From positions 15,409,925 through 15,473,924 of the forward strand of contig NC_059087.1 in NCBI RefSeq assembly GCF_020497125.1: DNA of 64,000 bases, written 5' to 3'. Of this stretch, positions 1 through 11,972 are shown piece after piece (position 1 is the stretch's first letter; every line of letters starts with the position of its first letter). Under the pieces are notes generated by a model that had not been told where the DNA came from, did no database searches, and saw nothing but the letters and a program-made list of their open reading frames with translations. The position numbers and the translations under genes are program-made. The DNA is from Mauremys mutica. Its lineage: Eukaryota; Chordata; Testudines; Geoemydidae.

Positions 1-1045
1 TTTGATACGGTTCCACGTGGGGAATTATTAGCTAAATTGGAAAAGATGGGGATCAATATGAAAACTGAAAGGTGGATAAGGAACTGGTTAAAGGGGAGAC
101 TACAACGGGTCATACTGAAAGGTGAACTGTCAGGCTGGAAGGAGGTTACTAGTGGAGTTCCTCAGGGATTGGTTTTGAGACCAATCTTATTTCATCTTTT
201 TATTACTGACCTTGGCACAAAAAGTGGGAATGTGCTAATAAAGTTTGTGGATGACACAAAGCTGGGAGGTATTGCTAACTCAGAGAAGGACCGGGATATC
301 ATACAGGAAGATCTGGATGACCTTGTAAACTGGAGTAATAGTAATAGGATGAAATTTAATAGTGAAAAGTGCAAGGTCATGCATTTAGGGATTAATAACA
401 AGAATTTTGGTTATAAGTTGGGGGCACATCAGTTGGAAGTAACAGAGGAGGAGAAGGACCTCGAAGTATTGGTTGATCGCAGGATGACTATGAGCCGCCA
501 ATGTGATATGGCCATTAAAAAAATGTAATGCGGTCTTGGGATGCATCAGGTGAGGTATTTCCAGTAAAGATAAGGTGGTGTTAGTACCATTATACAAGGC
601 ACTGGTGAGTCCTCATCTGGAATATTGTGTGCAGTTCTGGTCTCCCATGTTTAAGAAGGATGAATTCAAACTGGAACAGGTATGGAGAAGGGCTGCTAGG
701 ATGATCCGAGGAATGGAAAACCTGTCATATGAAAGGAGACTCAAAGAGCTTGGCTTGTTTAGCCTAACCAAAAGAAGGCTGAGGGGAGATATGCTTGCTC
801 TTTATAAATATATCAGAGGGATAAATATCAGGGAGGGAGAGGAATTATTTAAGCTTAGTACCAATGTGGACACAAGAACAAATGGATATAAACTGGACAT
901 TAGGACGTTTAAACTTGAAATTAGACAAAGGTTTCTAATCATTAGAGGAGTGAAGTTCTGAAACAGCCTTCCAAGGGGAGTAGTGGGGAAAAAAGACATA
1001 CCTGGCTTCAAGACTAAGCTTGATAAGTTTATGGAGGAGATGGTA
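1..1045 (+). pseudogene. LINE reverse transcriptase, C-terminal part, broken
   Basis: The relic once encoded a reverse transcriptase that primes on nicked DNA to copy its own LINE RNA. The window opens inside motif A (FDTVP, aspartate in codon 2). SGVPQG follows at 151-168, and the catalytic box is FVDD at 244-255 where CR1 elements usually have FADD. Further on are EKDLEVLVD, then VPLYKALVSPHLEYC and LGLFSLTKRRLRGD, the usual order of the CR1 thumb and C-terminal region. It is dead: an indel in the A-run near 520 throws the frame to a stop at 526-528, a TGA lies at about 551-553 in the restored frame, and TGA at 959-961 replaces the tryptophan expected before NSLPRGV. The last two fit CpG or G-to-A decay. 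Confidence 0.9.
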
Positions 1046-1488
1046 TGATGGGAGAGCCTAATTTTGGCAATTAATTGATCTTTGATTATTAGCAGGTAAA
1101 TATGCCCAATGGTCTGTGATGGGATGGGATCTGAGTTACTACAGAGAATTCTTTCCTGGGTGCTGGCTGATGAGTCTTGCCCACATGCTCAGGGTTTAAC
1201 TGATCACCATATTTGGGGTCGGGAAGGAATTTTCCTTCAGGGCAGATTGGCAGAGGCCCTGGAGGGTTTTCGCCTTCCTCTGCAGCATGGGGCACAGGTC
1301 ACTTGCTGGAGGATTCTCTGCACCTTGAGGTCTTTAAACCACAAGTTGAGGACTTCAGTAACTCAGACATAGGTTAGGGGTTTGTTACAGGAGTGGGTGG
1401 GTGAGATTCTGTGGCCTGCGTTGTGCAGGAGATCAGACTAGATGCTCAGAATGGTCCCTTCTGACCTTAAAGTCTATGAGTCTTTGAG
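1..1488 (+). mobile_element. CR1-like LINE, 3' part, cut by window edge
   Basis: This is the 3' end of a non-LTR retrotransposon of the CR1/L3 group. Positions 1-1045 are decayed reverse transcriptase coding sequence and 1046-1488 are the 3' untranslated tail. The tail, from about 1105 to 1488, is closely matched on the opposite strand at 54728-55115, which fixes the 3' boundary near 1488 at the motif that reads ...CTTAAAGTCTATGAG. The 5' part lies outside the window. The element is inactive. Confidence 0.9.
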
Positions 1489-2387
1489 GTATGATCATAA
1501 GTCTCTTACTGCATCTGCTTTCTCATCTTTTCAATCACAGATCAGGAACTCAGGAGCATTGAGGTCTTGTAAAATTACTTTCAACAATCTTAACCCTATT
1601 CTGTTTTTGTGTGAATTTTTTGCTACTTTATTCTTGTTTAGTAATCTCCTCCTGGCATTGATATAGGCACCCAGAGCTTCTTTTAATCACCCCCACAGTT
1701 CTTCTGGTTCGTACGTGCTAATGACATGGCTGCTGCTTTTGATTGGAAATACATTTTATAACCTACTGGAGGGGGTTTGTAACCTAGAGGTCAGTTTCGA
1801 GCACAAACTTGCTTTTGATTACCACTTAAGTAACACAACAAAAATTCCAATTAGTACTGCAGTGGCCAGAGCTTTTCTTTTCTTTTCTTTTTTTTTTCTT
1901 TTCTTTTCTAGGGCTTGCGGGGAGAATGCTGATGAGCTGTTTATTCATGTTTTCATCACATCTCTGCTAGGTTTTAAGGAAGTTCACTGTTTTATGGAAG
2001 TCTTCCAGATTCTGTCCTTTCAAGTTAGTTGTGACTTACCCAGAATTCTGCAACTAGAACAGTAAACTGGCTTGAAATTCACATGACATGACATCACAAT
2101 TGATGGTTTCCAGAGACACCTAATCTAACTTTTAAATTTCTTTTCTTCACTGTCATCTAACCCTCTCCATGTTGTATAGATAGTGCATGGTCCTATACCC
2201 CTCTTCAAGCTGTATATTGACTTACTCCATATGTTTCTGGGTATTTGTGGCCCAGACTCATAGTATTTTAAGGAGTTTTTGGAGGATGACAGATTCACGG
2301 GCTGCATATATTTTTTCAGGAAGCTTCACATCATTGGTAGCCCTTGTGGAACATGTCAGGAGCGCATAGGCTCCAGGCGTCTGGAAT
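1489..2387. other. No gene seen; pyrimidine tract
   Basis: I recognise no gene or repeat. The only structure is a TTTTC-rich pyrimidine tract at 1873-1909. The short open frames are not conserved-looking. Confidence 0.6.
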
Positions 2388-2535
2388 TGCCAGCTGAAGT
2401 CCCGTTGCATATATAGAGCAAAGTTTTGTTCAAACAGAAGTTGTGGGCTTGATGTAGAAATTACTGGGTGAGGTTCTTTGGCCGGGTTATGCAAGTGGTT
2501 GGACTAGCTGATCATAATGATCTCTTATTGTCTTA
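2388..2535 (+). mobile_element. CR1-like LINE 3' tail fragment
   Basis: The text from GGGCTTGATG through GGGTGAGGTTCT to the GGACTAGCTGATCATAATG segment parallels the last ~100 bases of the LINE tail at 1390-1480, with more divergence. It is a short 5'-truncated copy of the same group. Confidence 0.65.
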
Positions 2536-2736
2536 ATATTTATTAATCGATGCATTTTTAAAACTTTATAATTAGTTCAGTATCCCTTTGGCCAAGGTGT
2601 GGCACCCTGAGCCTTGTAGATGTAAGCTGCTATAGTACTGCACACTACATTACTTTATATTATGATGCATTATGGCGGTAGTAACTAAAGGCATGTGGTA
2701 AGGCGTCAAGGAAAAATGGTGTAATGAACTGGCTAA

Positions 2737-2740
<4 letters not shown>

Positions 2741-2780
<40 letters not shown>

Positions 2781-2786
2781 CGCGCA
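2741..2786. repeat. (TG)n microsatellite running into CG alternation
   Basis: Forty-six bases of uninterrupted alternating purine and pyrimidine: a TG run that ends in TGCGCGCACGCGCA. This pattern favours left-handed Z-DNA. Confidence 0.95.
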
Positions 2787-4287
2787 ATGGATCAAAACTG
2801 TTCAACTGTGTCTCATAGGCTCTATACCACTAACAGCTAGAGCTGAGTAAATCATTAATGACATAATTTTAATACATGTTGTTTATAGACTTTCACCTCT
2901 CTTTCTGTTTGCAAAACATGATTTATTAATCTCTCAAAATTATTCATGAATTTGTTGAACTGAGTTTTCCTCTGTGAACCGCTCATTGTGACAATTCATC
3001 ATTAGAACTTTGGAAATGGGGCTGTGCTGGTGGTGTACCTAAACGGTGTCACATTGTTCCTGTGTCCTGAATAGGAGATTTAAGGCCTGGTACAATGCAG
3101 TGGGAGTCCTTTTATTGTCTTCACTTGGCATTGGTTCAGGCCCTCAGGTGATTAACCAACACCATGTGAATTTGAAACGAGACAATCCACTATAGTTTGA
3201 AATTCACTTTCAGAGACTATTCATGCTTAAGAGTCACTTTTTTCTGAGTATTCTTGCTAGCAAAACTTGAGCACTCGAGTGTTTGATAGATGCACACATG
3301 CAAGGGCCATGGTCAGTGTCAGATCAAACCTCATTTTCCAATTCACAGAACATTTTTTCCCCACTATTCACCCAGCTCTTCTTAGCAAGCTGAAGGTCCT
3401 TACAAGATTTTTGCCCAAATCGTAGGAGGCTGCATTTGTAGAGAAAGTGGTGCAGCTTCTTGAGTGTTACAATGTCATTTGAAGTGACCATGAAGTGCCA
3501 CATAAGTGACAACCATGAACTCCTTAAGAAGCCACAGCTGTGTTCCAACGTTGACACATACACACTGTTAAGGACTTGCTGGCATTCTCTTCGGAGCCCT
3601 AACTTAGTTAATTTCTAGAAGGCTGGGGCATGGGAGGAAAGTGGTAAATGGTTCCTGTTGACAACATCATACAGTAATGTATGTATGTCGTATGAGGAAC
3701 CTGACAGCTTGTTTAACTGAGTCCGTTTCCTGCTCGCGATTCACTCCAAGGCGACATGTGATTCTAAGAGCACTCAAACAGGAAGTTGTAACTTCACCAA
3801 AACTGTTTAGTTATCGGTGCAATATCTGCGGTCAATCCTCTGTACAGCTTGTGGCCAGCTTTTGGTTAGCAGAAAAAGACACTTTGAGCTGAGCTGGCAT
3901 CAGTTCCCACCTACTTAATCAGTTAAGCTGTGAGCTATGTGGTTAAGACAGGTCCCCTGGTTGTTTTGTGGATTTCCAGTGACAGGAAGGTTGAGACGTG
4001 TTGAGTGGTTCAGACAGGAATAGCTTGGTTATCTGATGGTCACCCCAGAGGCTGATAAAATTATGTGAGCTCTTTTCTGAGAAGACATCAAAAAAAGCAG
4101 AAGCTGTAGCATGTAACCACCTGAAGAGTTTACAACGTAAGGGGAAATTTTACTTATCTTAAATGGCTCAAAACTGTTAACCCATCTTCACCACTGTGGA
4201 CTACAGTAGCGTCTTAAGAGTTGCAGTCAGAAAATACGTTTGACAAACTGTCACATTAAACAAAGCTATAAAGAAAACCAACATATC
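2787..4287. other. No gene seen
   Basis: About 1.5 kb of single-copy-looking, AT-rich sequence. I found no exon, RNA gene or repeat that I could name. Confidence 0.6.
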
Positions 4288-4290
4288 TTA

Positions 4291-4539
4291 GGGCTTGTCT
4301 ACACTGACACTTTACAGCTCTGCAATTTTCTTGCTCAGGGGTGTGATAAAACACCCTCCTGAGCGCTGCAAGTTTCAGTGCTGTAACGTGCCGGTATAGA
4401 CAGTGCACCAGTGCTGGGAGCTGCACTCCCAGTGCTGGTGCAATGCCCCTCGTGGAGGTAGGTTTTTTTAGAGCTCTCCCAGCGAGCTGTGCTGCAACTA
4501 CACAAGCCATGTTAAAGTGCTGCCGCTGAAGACGTGCCC
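4291..4539. mobile_element. Harbinger-like MITE
   Basis: The left end GGGCTTGTCTACACTG is mirrored by a right end whose reverse complement reads GGGCACGTCTTCAGCG. The flanks are TTA (4288-4290) and TGA (4540-4542), close to the TTA/TAA target duplication of PIF/Harbinger elements. There is no coding capacity. TGTCTACA is shared with the ends of the large Harbinger at 39103. Confidence 0.65.
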
Positions 4540-4552
4540 TGAGAAACATTAT

Positions 4553-4746
4553 GGCTAAGCCTTTCAAAAGTGATTTTGGGTGCTTCAGTTTTTCAATCAA
4601 CTGACTTGAGAAACATCAAAGGGCCCTGATTTTTAGAGGGAGCATGCTCCGTGTATTCTGAAAATCAAGCCTCTTAAAGATTCCCAGGTTGAACATTCAA
4701 AAGCTGAGGCATGCAAAATCACCAGCCCCTTTTGACAATCTGGGCT
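4553..4746. repeat. Palindromic interspersed element
   Basis: The arms around 4565-4600 and 4690-4735 are inverted copies (TGATTTTGGGTGCTTCAG against TGATTTTGCATGCCTCAG on the other strand). A second, inner inverted pair (CCTGATTTTTAGAG and its partner) lies at the centre. The whole unit can fold into one hairpin. Confidence 0.7.
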
Positions 4747-5045
4747 GTAAAATCCACCTGTAGTATAAGGGCTTTGTGTGTAGGATGGTGCCCACAGACG
4801 GGTAAAGGCACCTGCTCCTGCTAGCTGAAGAAGCTCTCCTTTAGCTCAAATGACAGGACTGTGCTTTTAGAATGGAAGAATGGGGATTCTGCTCTCGTCT
4901 CCCCAAGTATATGCGATTCGTCCACTGATCTCTCTTGTTGATAGCTCGTGGATTTGTTACATACCCCAAAATATGCCACCAGATATCAGCTGAGTTTTTG
5001 ATTTTGAATTAACAGGTGAGAATCCCGCATTCTTGTGCATAGCCT

Positions 5046-5154
5046 CTGGATGGCATTTTCAGAGATGCCCAAGGGAGATAGGCCCACCCGGGGTCACTGA
5101 AATTAAATGGAAGTTGTATGCCTAACTCCCTTCGGCAAACTTTGAACATTCCAG
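5046..5154. repeat. Palindromic interspersed element
   Basis: The left arm CTGGATGGCATTTTCAGAG...AAGGGAGATAGGC pairs with the right arm, whose complement reads CTGGAATGTTCAAAG...AAGGGAGTTAGGC. Non-coding hairpin of the same general kind as 4553-4746. Confidence 0.65.
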
Positions 5155-5821
5155 TGTATATTTTTTAATGTGAGCAACAGCGGTTTAAAGTTGTGCTATG
5201 AAGCTGGGAACAGGGAAGCACTTGACAATGTCCTTTTACCACTTCAGTAAATCCTGGATGTGCATGGCTCAGCTATGAAAGCACAGCATGTGACAGACCC
5301 CTTATGCAGCTTAACCTCCTTGCTCCCTTTAAAAAAAACCAAACCAACCTGCATGGTGGGTATGCTCAGTGCCCTGATAGTAGTGCTTTCCTTCTGTCTC
5401 TGGAATCTTGCTTCCTTTGCCCACTGCTTCAGGTGGAAGGAATAACCCAAATAGTTCAGCAACTTTTATTCCTGAGGCTTATTAAGAAGCTGCGTTGGTG
5501 GCTTCTCAGATGAGTTCGGTCTAGGCCTAACTCAGAGGGTATTAGCTGTGGCATCGGCCTTTCGGGATTAGAATACAGAAAATGGAGACATCATTCAGGC
5601 TGCTAGGGACACTGGATGCTTCTCTATCCATCCCACCTTGTGGGAAAGTCCATTGTCCAAATCTGATTACGCAGATTGGACAACAGAATATCGGGTCACT
5701 ATAAAGGATAAAGGCATCATGCATGAAACAGAGGACTGGTGTAATGTGACCTCTCCAACTGGATAGTGAAAGGCCTCTACTCCGCTGCAAATCTCTGAGG
5801 TAAAGTGGGAGAGAGCTCGGT
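5155..5821. other. No gene seen
   Basis: No supported gene, RNA or named repeat. A short A-run lies near 5331. Confidence 0.6.
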
Positions 5822-5970
5822 GGGTGACCTGGCCAAGTCACTTAGCTGATCTGGGCGTAAGTTTCACCACGTAGAAAATAGGGACAATGACACCTCCTCT
5901 GTATAGTGCTTTGAGATCTACTGATTAAAAAGCACTGTACAAGAGCTGGGTGGTATTACTTTATTGTGGG
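5822..5970 (+). mobile_element. MIR-type SINE fragment
   Basis: GTGACCTGGCCAAGTCACTTAGCTGATCTG, an A-rich GAAAATAGGGACAATGA and AAAGCACTGTACAAGAGCT follow the order of the MIR 3' half (core end plus L2-like tail). Diverged and 5' truncated. Confidence 0.75.
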
Positions 5971-7183
5971 ATCGCATGATGTGATCTATGATTTATACTC
6001 ATGTTGATTGTAATAACAGAGCATCATTTGTTTGCTAGCTACTGGGTTTCACCAAAAAAAAAGTGTGTGTGTTTGTTTAAGATACATATATAGGATGGGA
6101 TGTATCCTTCTGCTTTGTCTGCTCTCATTGCACGGCTCAGACACTTGCAATGACAACCATAACAATCACTGGGTTTCTGACTCAAAGCTATTTCCTTTCC
6201 TGGCACAGATTATGTCTGGTATGCATAACGTGTTAATTTAACAAAGCAGTTCTTTTGATACAGCTTTAATTTTTTAACAACAGCTCGGAGGCAATGATGT
6301 ACAGATTATATAGTGTCAGTTTCCCAATTAAAGTTTTACAGGAAAATACTGTGTTTTTGCTTTAAGCCTGCTTTGAATGCTTCCTTCCGGCACTTGTGCA
6401 AATGAAAACTGTGCTATTGCAAAGCATCCATTTGAAACCTTGAAATATTTATTGAGGCTGCATTGAATACTGAAGGAGGAATCTTCCTGTAGGCTTGTTG
6501 ATATCTGTCATATACATATATTTTGTAATCAAATGTCTAGAAGCTTATTGTGGTGTTTTTGTTTTTGTTTTTTTTTAAAGGAAAAATATTTAGCACATTA
6601 ATTTTAGAACTCTCATGAAATCTTATCAAGAGTGAGACTGTGTCTTTGAAGTATAGCGTAATAAATATGAAGCCTCTGTTAATTATTATGCAGAACAGTT
6701 TGTAGTGATGACTAAGCTGCTGCTCATCTGGTAATGTCAGTGGGTTTTACAGACGTTATGGAGACTGCCTGTCCAGAGTAAATGCCTTTCGGGCGAAAGG
6801 GTGTGTGGTTGGAGAGGTTAGAAGGAAATGCCCATGATTAGAAGCTTACACACAAACTGAATGGTGTTTTTCTGTCCCTGATAACAGGAGACCAGTGGCT
6901 GACCGTGTCTCCTGTAAGCCACAGAACACTAACCATGTGAGAAATAGTCTGAGCTGCTCAGTCAGTCTTCAGGAAGTTGTTCCCCAAGTGTGGTACATAG
7001 GATGAAACATTTTGAGGATCAAGTAGTGGGGTAGTAGGATGCAACACTTATGGGACAGCTTATGTGTCAACAGACAAATGCCACTGTCCTGTAGCATTTT
7101 CTAAGCTATTAGCTGTTGAGTTTTTTTAACTCTGGTAACACTCTCAACGTGTTAGGCTGTTCACACACAGAGAAAGGCACATC
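5971..7183. other. No gene seen; AT-rich, repeat-poor
   Basis: Nothing coding. The part from about 6240 to 6730 is unusually free of recognisable repeats and AT-rich, and is listed in the findings only as a candidate conserved non-coding stretch. Confidence 0.5.
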
Positions 7184-7191
7184 ATTATCCT

Positions 7192-7515
7192 CAGGGGCGG
7201 CTCTAGCCATTTTGCTGCCCCAAGCACGGCAGCACGCCGCGGGGGGCGCTCTGCCGGTCGCCAGTCTCGCAGCTCCGGTGGACCTCCCGCAGACGTGCCT
7301 GTGGAGGGTTCGCTGGTCCCGCAGCTCCGGTGGACCTCCCGCAGACGTGCCTGCGGATGCTCCACCGAAGCCACGGGACCAGCGGACCCTCCGCAGGCAC
7401 GCCTGCGGGAGGTCCACCAGAGCCACCTGCCGCCCTCCCGGCGACCAGCAGAGCGCCCCCGCGGCATGCCGCCCCATGCACGCGCTTGGCGTGCTGGGGC
7501 CTGGAGCCGCCCCAA
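7192..7515 (-). mobile_element. GC-rich hAT-like non-autonomous element, copy A
   Basis: The ends are CAGGGGCGGCTCTAG and a right end whose complement is GGGGCGGCTCCAGGC. The interior is made of repeated, inverted GGTGGACCTCCCGCAG-type blocks. The flanking 8-mers ATTATCCT (7184-7191) and ACCATCCT (7515-7522) agree at six of eight bases, an eroded target duplication. Open frames of up to about 150 codons cross it on both strands, but they are by-products of the high GC content. Strand is arbitrary: minus here means opposite to copies B, D, E and F. Confidence 0.85.
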
Positions 7516-7523
7516 CCATCCTG

Positions 7524-8428
7524 AAGAGTTTACAGTCTACGTGTAAGTCATTTGATCAGAAAAAGGATTGAAAGCATCTTTCAAATTGCAGTCCATAGAC
7601 ATTTGGATTGAACCATCGTTCATTCCATGCATTTCCTCAGAAGGTGCAGTATGCAAATCTTGGAAACTCAATTTTCAAATTTAGTCTTTAGAAAGAAGGG
7701 CCTTGTCACTCAAAAGAGAATTTTTCAGAGGGGCAAAAAAGGGATTTTTAAAAATTGGCTGCTCTTGCTGGATGGGGAGCATCGTGTGTGAAAATGCTAA
7801 TGACCCAGAAGCGATGGAATCAGGATGACAATCTTTTGGTTTCTGCCTGATGATGTTTAGCATTTGATGAAAACCAAAAAAATGTTGTCCCCTGCTGAAG
7901 GGAGAGGGAGGCCATCTGTCCTGTTTCCAAAGCGAAGTGTTTGGCACTCTTTTTCCAGCAACCTTCCTGGATTGGTTCTATTGTTTTGATACTCATGCGC
8001 TCCTTATTTAAATCTTTCCTTTCAAGCTTGGCTGCATCATGTTTGTACCATCTACATATGATTCCTTTTGTATTTAATTGCTTTGGAACAGACTGTGTCT
8101 TTATTTCTATACTTATAATTCAGAACAAACACACACCAACATTTCTCAGCACACATGTTTTCTTCAAATATTTGTCTTAAAAAATAAAGCTTGGCTGGGC
8201 ATGCCAAAATCAGTCTCATTATCTCCAAATGGATCTCTCCTGTTTACAGAAAATTGCAGGGAAATGAAAGATGCTGTTTCCAATAAAGACTTCATGTTGT
8301 GCAATGTGAGAAGATAAGGCAAGAATTGATTAGTATTTCAAGGAAATTTGAGAAGACATAACAGGTCCCTGGACAATTTTTTGGTTAAGAGCTAGCCAGA
8401 TACTGTGTACACTTTACAGGGCATCTGA

Positions 8429-8459
<31 letters not shown>

Positions 8460-11120
8460 TTGTCTCCATTATTTCTTGCATCAGATGCTGGAGCAGAAGA
8501 TGGTTATGATGTTGCAATAGAATATAGTTTTGGTCCTAAGCAGAGAGAGAGAAGAATGGAGGGGTGGAACAGGCATATAGACTAAAGGATTATGTAGGGA
8601 CCATAGTGGAATATAAATAAAACAAACCCCCACAAAACCCTCACATTGTCACAGAATTTTTACGTCTCTCCTGACATACACCACCTCCCCCCCCTCCCCC
8701 CCAAAAAAAGTTAAAGCACTTATATGGAAAATAAAAGCCAAGGCGTTTATTTTCAAAACCAAGAGAAACTGATTGTTTCAGTGACTTTATTTCTGAAAAG
8801 GCCAATGATTGATGTAGAGTTGATCATTTCTTCTGAAGGATGTTAATGCTTTGGACTAGCAATTAGTCTGCATCACTGACTAGCTACATTATGATTGGCT
8901 TAAAGAACAAAAGCATTGTGTGTGTTTTAGCCTGTCAGAAATCAGCTTCTCTGTAAACTTGCTGAGTTTTTAAAGTATATTTAGGAAACACGCAAGCTTT
9001 TGGTTGTCTGAAGAAATTTTAACAAAGAAAAATACCTCCCATCATTCAGTTGTTTGGTTAGATGGCAGGATTTGAAATGGTCGTGGCCTTTGGAACGTAG
9101 TGCTGAAATCCAGATGACCTTACAATATATTGGAATTCAGTGCCCTAAACCTTTGAGTAGCTATTGGAGATCTGAATGTGGTATATAATAGTGGAAGTTA
9201 ATTTAAGCAGCCTAGTTTGATTGAAGTATACATAGTCAAGCATGCATAAAGTGGCATGAAGTGTAATGCAAATGAACCTGAGACTAATATGGCACATAGG
9301 AACCAGGGAGCTGGTATGCTTTAAAATACAGTATACGCACTCTACCCATCTTGTTGGCCCAAAGTACTATGACATGTTATGCCATAAGATCTAATTGTTT
9401 AACAATCCTGTTCAGGTGATTGGGTCAGAAATCAAAAACAGCTTGTTGGTAGCGGGATGGCAGTTCTGCAATGAAAATTTGTGGAAGGCAGCTTGTGTTT
9501 TCACAGTATACAGATAAGGAAATGACTGGAGAGCTAGGGAGAGTAAGTAGCGGAGGAACTGGGTAAAATCATGTGTAAATACGCAGAAACAAAGCTGCTC
9601 GCTGCTCTGCCTGCCAGCTGTCTGTGTAGTGTGCTTCTGGGCCAGCAGCACAGATTGTAATCTCTGGGACATGGTATGAAGGGTGCAAATGATTCAAAAT
9701 GTGAATGGTAGGCGTGACATCTGGCAGTTTCATTCACTTGTGTTTAAAATGTGTTGTGAATGGCAAAAACAGAGCAGGAAATGTCCTCAAAAGGGCACTG
9801 AGTCTACTGCTTCACATTTTGATAAATCATAGGTGTGTGTCTGTTCCATGTTCTTCCCATCGGCCTCCTTGGCAAGCAGTTTCCTAAACCTCCCTTCTAC
9901 CTCCACTACTCTGCAGGCCACTTTTCATCCCTTTGTGCCGGGAGACGGATAGGATAGTAGCAGGATTTCTTCACCCATCTTAGGTGATCAGCAATGAGGA
10001 GTTACAGAGATCCCAAGTAAATCCAGAACGTGCCACATCTTTCTGTCTCGGCGGGAGTACGAGGACAAAGGTGTTGCCAACTTTTGCAATCTTACTACCA
10101 GTCTTGCAATATTTGGTATTTTCCATAAAGCCCCAGCTCCTGGTGGCAAGTGATTTTATCAGAATCTTCTTTTTCATTTAAAAGAAAGGGGTGGGAGGAG
10201 ACCACAACGAATTTCTAACCCTTGTGGTTGTGGAGCAAAGTGGGAACTGTGAGGCTGTAAAATGAGAAGGCCCATATAAAGAACACAAATGTATTTTTTT
10301 TTTAAACTTGTGATTTTCAACCAATCTCATACTTTTTTGGTGGCCCTGACTTATGAGTTTTGATTGCTTGGGGCTGGCCATGCTGATGGAAGCATGTAAT
10401 TAAAGACTGCATCATGAAGGGCCAGACTGAAAGTTGTGCATGGAGCCTTAACGCTGGTATTTCCTGATTCAGACATGTGTAGCCATGTGACCTTAACATT
10501 CACTGTAGAAAGGGGATCTCGGGCAGCTCTGTCTCTTATTCTGTGCTTGTACCATTCCTAGCACAATGACGCCCTAATCTTAGTTGAAACCTCTCAGCTC
10601 TGTTGTAACAGCAATACCACTAATAATAATGAGTAACTTTTCATGTAAACTCTTACAGTGAGGTTGTTCTAGGTATTCGGTCAAAACATCCCTTGGGTGG
10701 ACGTGGCAATTGTATGTGCATTAGAATAACTTGTAGAAATGGGGCAATTTGTTTCATAGGTTTTTAAATAAAGTAAAAATCAGGATTATTTTTGGCATTC
10801 TGTCGGTCCCCTTATTACCATGTGTTTTTATTGAAATGCTGTCTGCTAACCCCACTATAATAAGAGAGCTGTCAATGACTCCATTATACACACAGATTAT
10901 ATAACTTGACTGAAGAATTTTCTCTTGCCTGCAACTCAGCCTGACAGCCAACTTGCTCTGTAGCCATTTGAATCCAGAGCGGTGCAAACCAGTTAATGAT
11001 TTTACAGTCTGTGCTTTTTTTGCTCACTTAATAAATATTACTCAAAAGCGGCTTCTTTTTTCTTCAAAGCTACAATCTTTAATGGTTATAATTCCAACAT
11101 CCTGAATGTTAACCAGAAGA
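7524..11120. other. No gene seen; simple repeat
   Basis: About 3.6 kb without a recognisable gene or element. It holds an (AT)n(AG)n microsatellite at 8429-8459 and a C-rich/A-rich patch at 8687-8708. Confidence 0.6.
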
Positions 11121-11260
11121 GGAAGCATGGTCTTGTGTTTTAAAACACAGGACTAGGAATCAGGTGGTCTGAGTTCTATTCCCAACTCTGCCATAATCTT
11201 GCTCAGTGATTCTGGGCAAGCCATTTAAGGTGTTTGTGCCTCAGTTAACTCTTCTATGGG
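11121..11260 (+). mobile_element. MIR-type SINE, first of two
   Basis: CATGGTCTTGTGTTTTAAAA, GGACTAGGAATCAGG, GAGTTCTATTCCCAACTCTG and TTCTGGGCAAGCCATTTAAG match the order of a MIR unit from its tRNA-like head to the core end. The tail is missing where the second copy follows. Confidence 0.75.
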
Positions 11261-11288
11261 ATTGGAAAGACCCTCAGGATGTGCTGTT

Positions 11289-11495
11289 AGGCCTAGTGAA
11301 TACAGAATTAGACTGGGATTCCGGAGACTTGGGTTCTGTTCCTGACTCTGCACTGGCCTGCTTGAGTGACCTTGGGCAAGTCATCTCCCCTTTCTGTGGA
11401 AATGGGAATAATGATGCTGACCTCATTTGTAAAGTGCTTTGAGAGCTATTGGCGAAAAGAGCTAAATAAGAGCTGGGCGTTATAATTTATTTAGT
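11289..11495 (+). mobile_element. MIR-type SINE, second of two
   Basis: A fuller unit in the same orientation: TTAGACTGGGATTCCGGAGA, GGGTTCTGTTCCTGACTCTG, GACCTTGGGCAAGTCATCTC, a GGGAATAATGATGCTGACCT segment and AAAGTGCTTTGAGAGCTATT. It closely follows the first copy, giving a head-to-tail pair. Confidence 0.8.
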
Positions 11496-11642
11496 CAAAT
11501 TATGTTTATAGTACTCTGTGACATTCTCAGGTGAAAGGTGCAAAAATATTGATATTCGATAGTGTTAGGGATGCATGAATCTGTGGATTTAAGAAGTTAA
11601 CCAAGTAGCTCATGACTCAGAGCCTTTACAGTCCTCCAGGGG

Positions 11643-11964
11643 CAGGGCCGGCTCCAGACCCCAGCGCGCCAAGCGCGCGCTTGGGGCGGCATTTTGCCGG
11701 GAGGGTGGCAGGCGGCTCCGGCGGACCTTCCGCAGTCATGCCTGCTGGTGGTCCACTGGAGCCGCGGGACGAGCGGATCCGGTGGACCTCCCGCAGGCAT
11801 GGCTGCGGAGGGTCCACTGGTCCCGTGGCTCCGGTGGACCTCCCGGACTCTCCGCAGGCACGTCTGCAAGAGGTCCCCCGGAGCCGCAGGACCGGCGACC
11901 GCCAGCGCGCCCCCCGCGGCGTGCCACCGTGCTTGGGGCGGCCAAATTCCTAGAGCCACCCCCG
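11643..11964 (+). mobile_element. GC-rich hAT-like non-autonomous element, copy B
   Basis: It begins CAGGGCCGGCTCCAG and ends TAGAGCCACCCCCG. The 8-mer TCCAGGGG lies on both sides (11635-11642 and 11965-11972), an exact 8-bp target duplication. The interior has the same inverted CTCCGGTGGACCTCCCGCAG blocks as copies A and C. No transposase is encoded. Orientation is reversed relative to A. Confidence 0.92.
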
Positions 11965-11972
11965 TCCAGGGG

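Noticed and set aside
1715..2065. Open frame of 116 codons
   Set aside because: It includes the TTTTC tract (a phenylalanine run) and has no domain or splice context.
7109..7571. Open frames of up to 151 codons on both strands
   Set aside because: They lie inside the GC-rich hAT-like copy A. Low stop frequency follows from base composition, all frames are open at once, and similar frames recur in the other copies.
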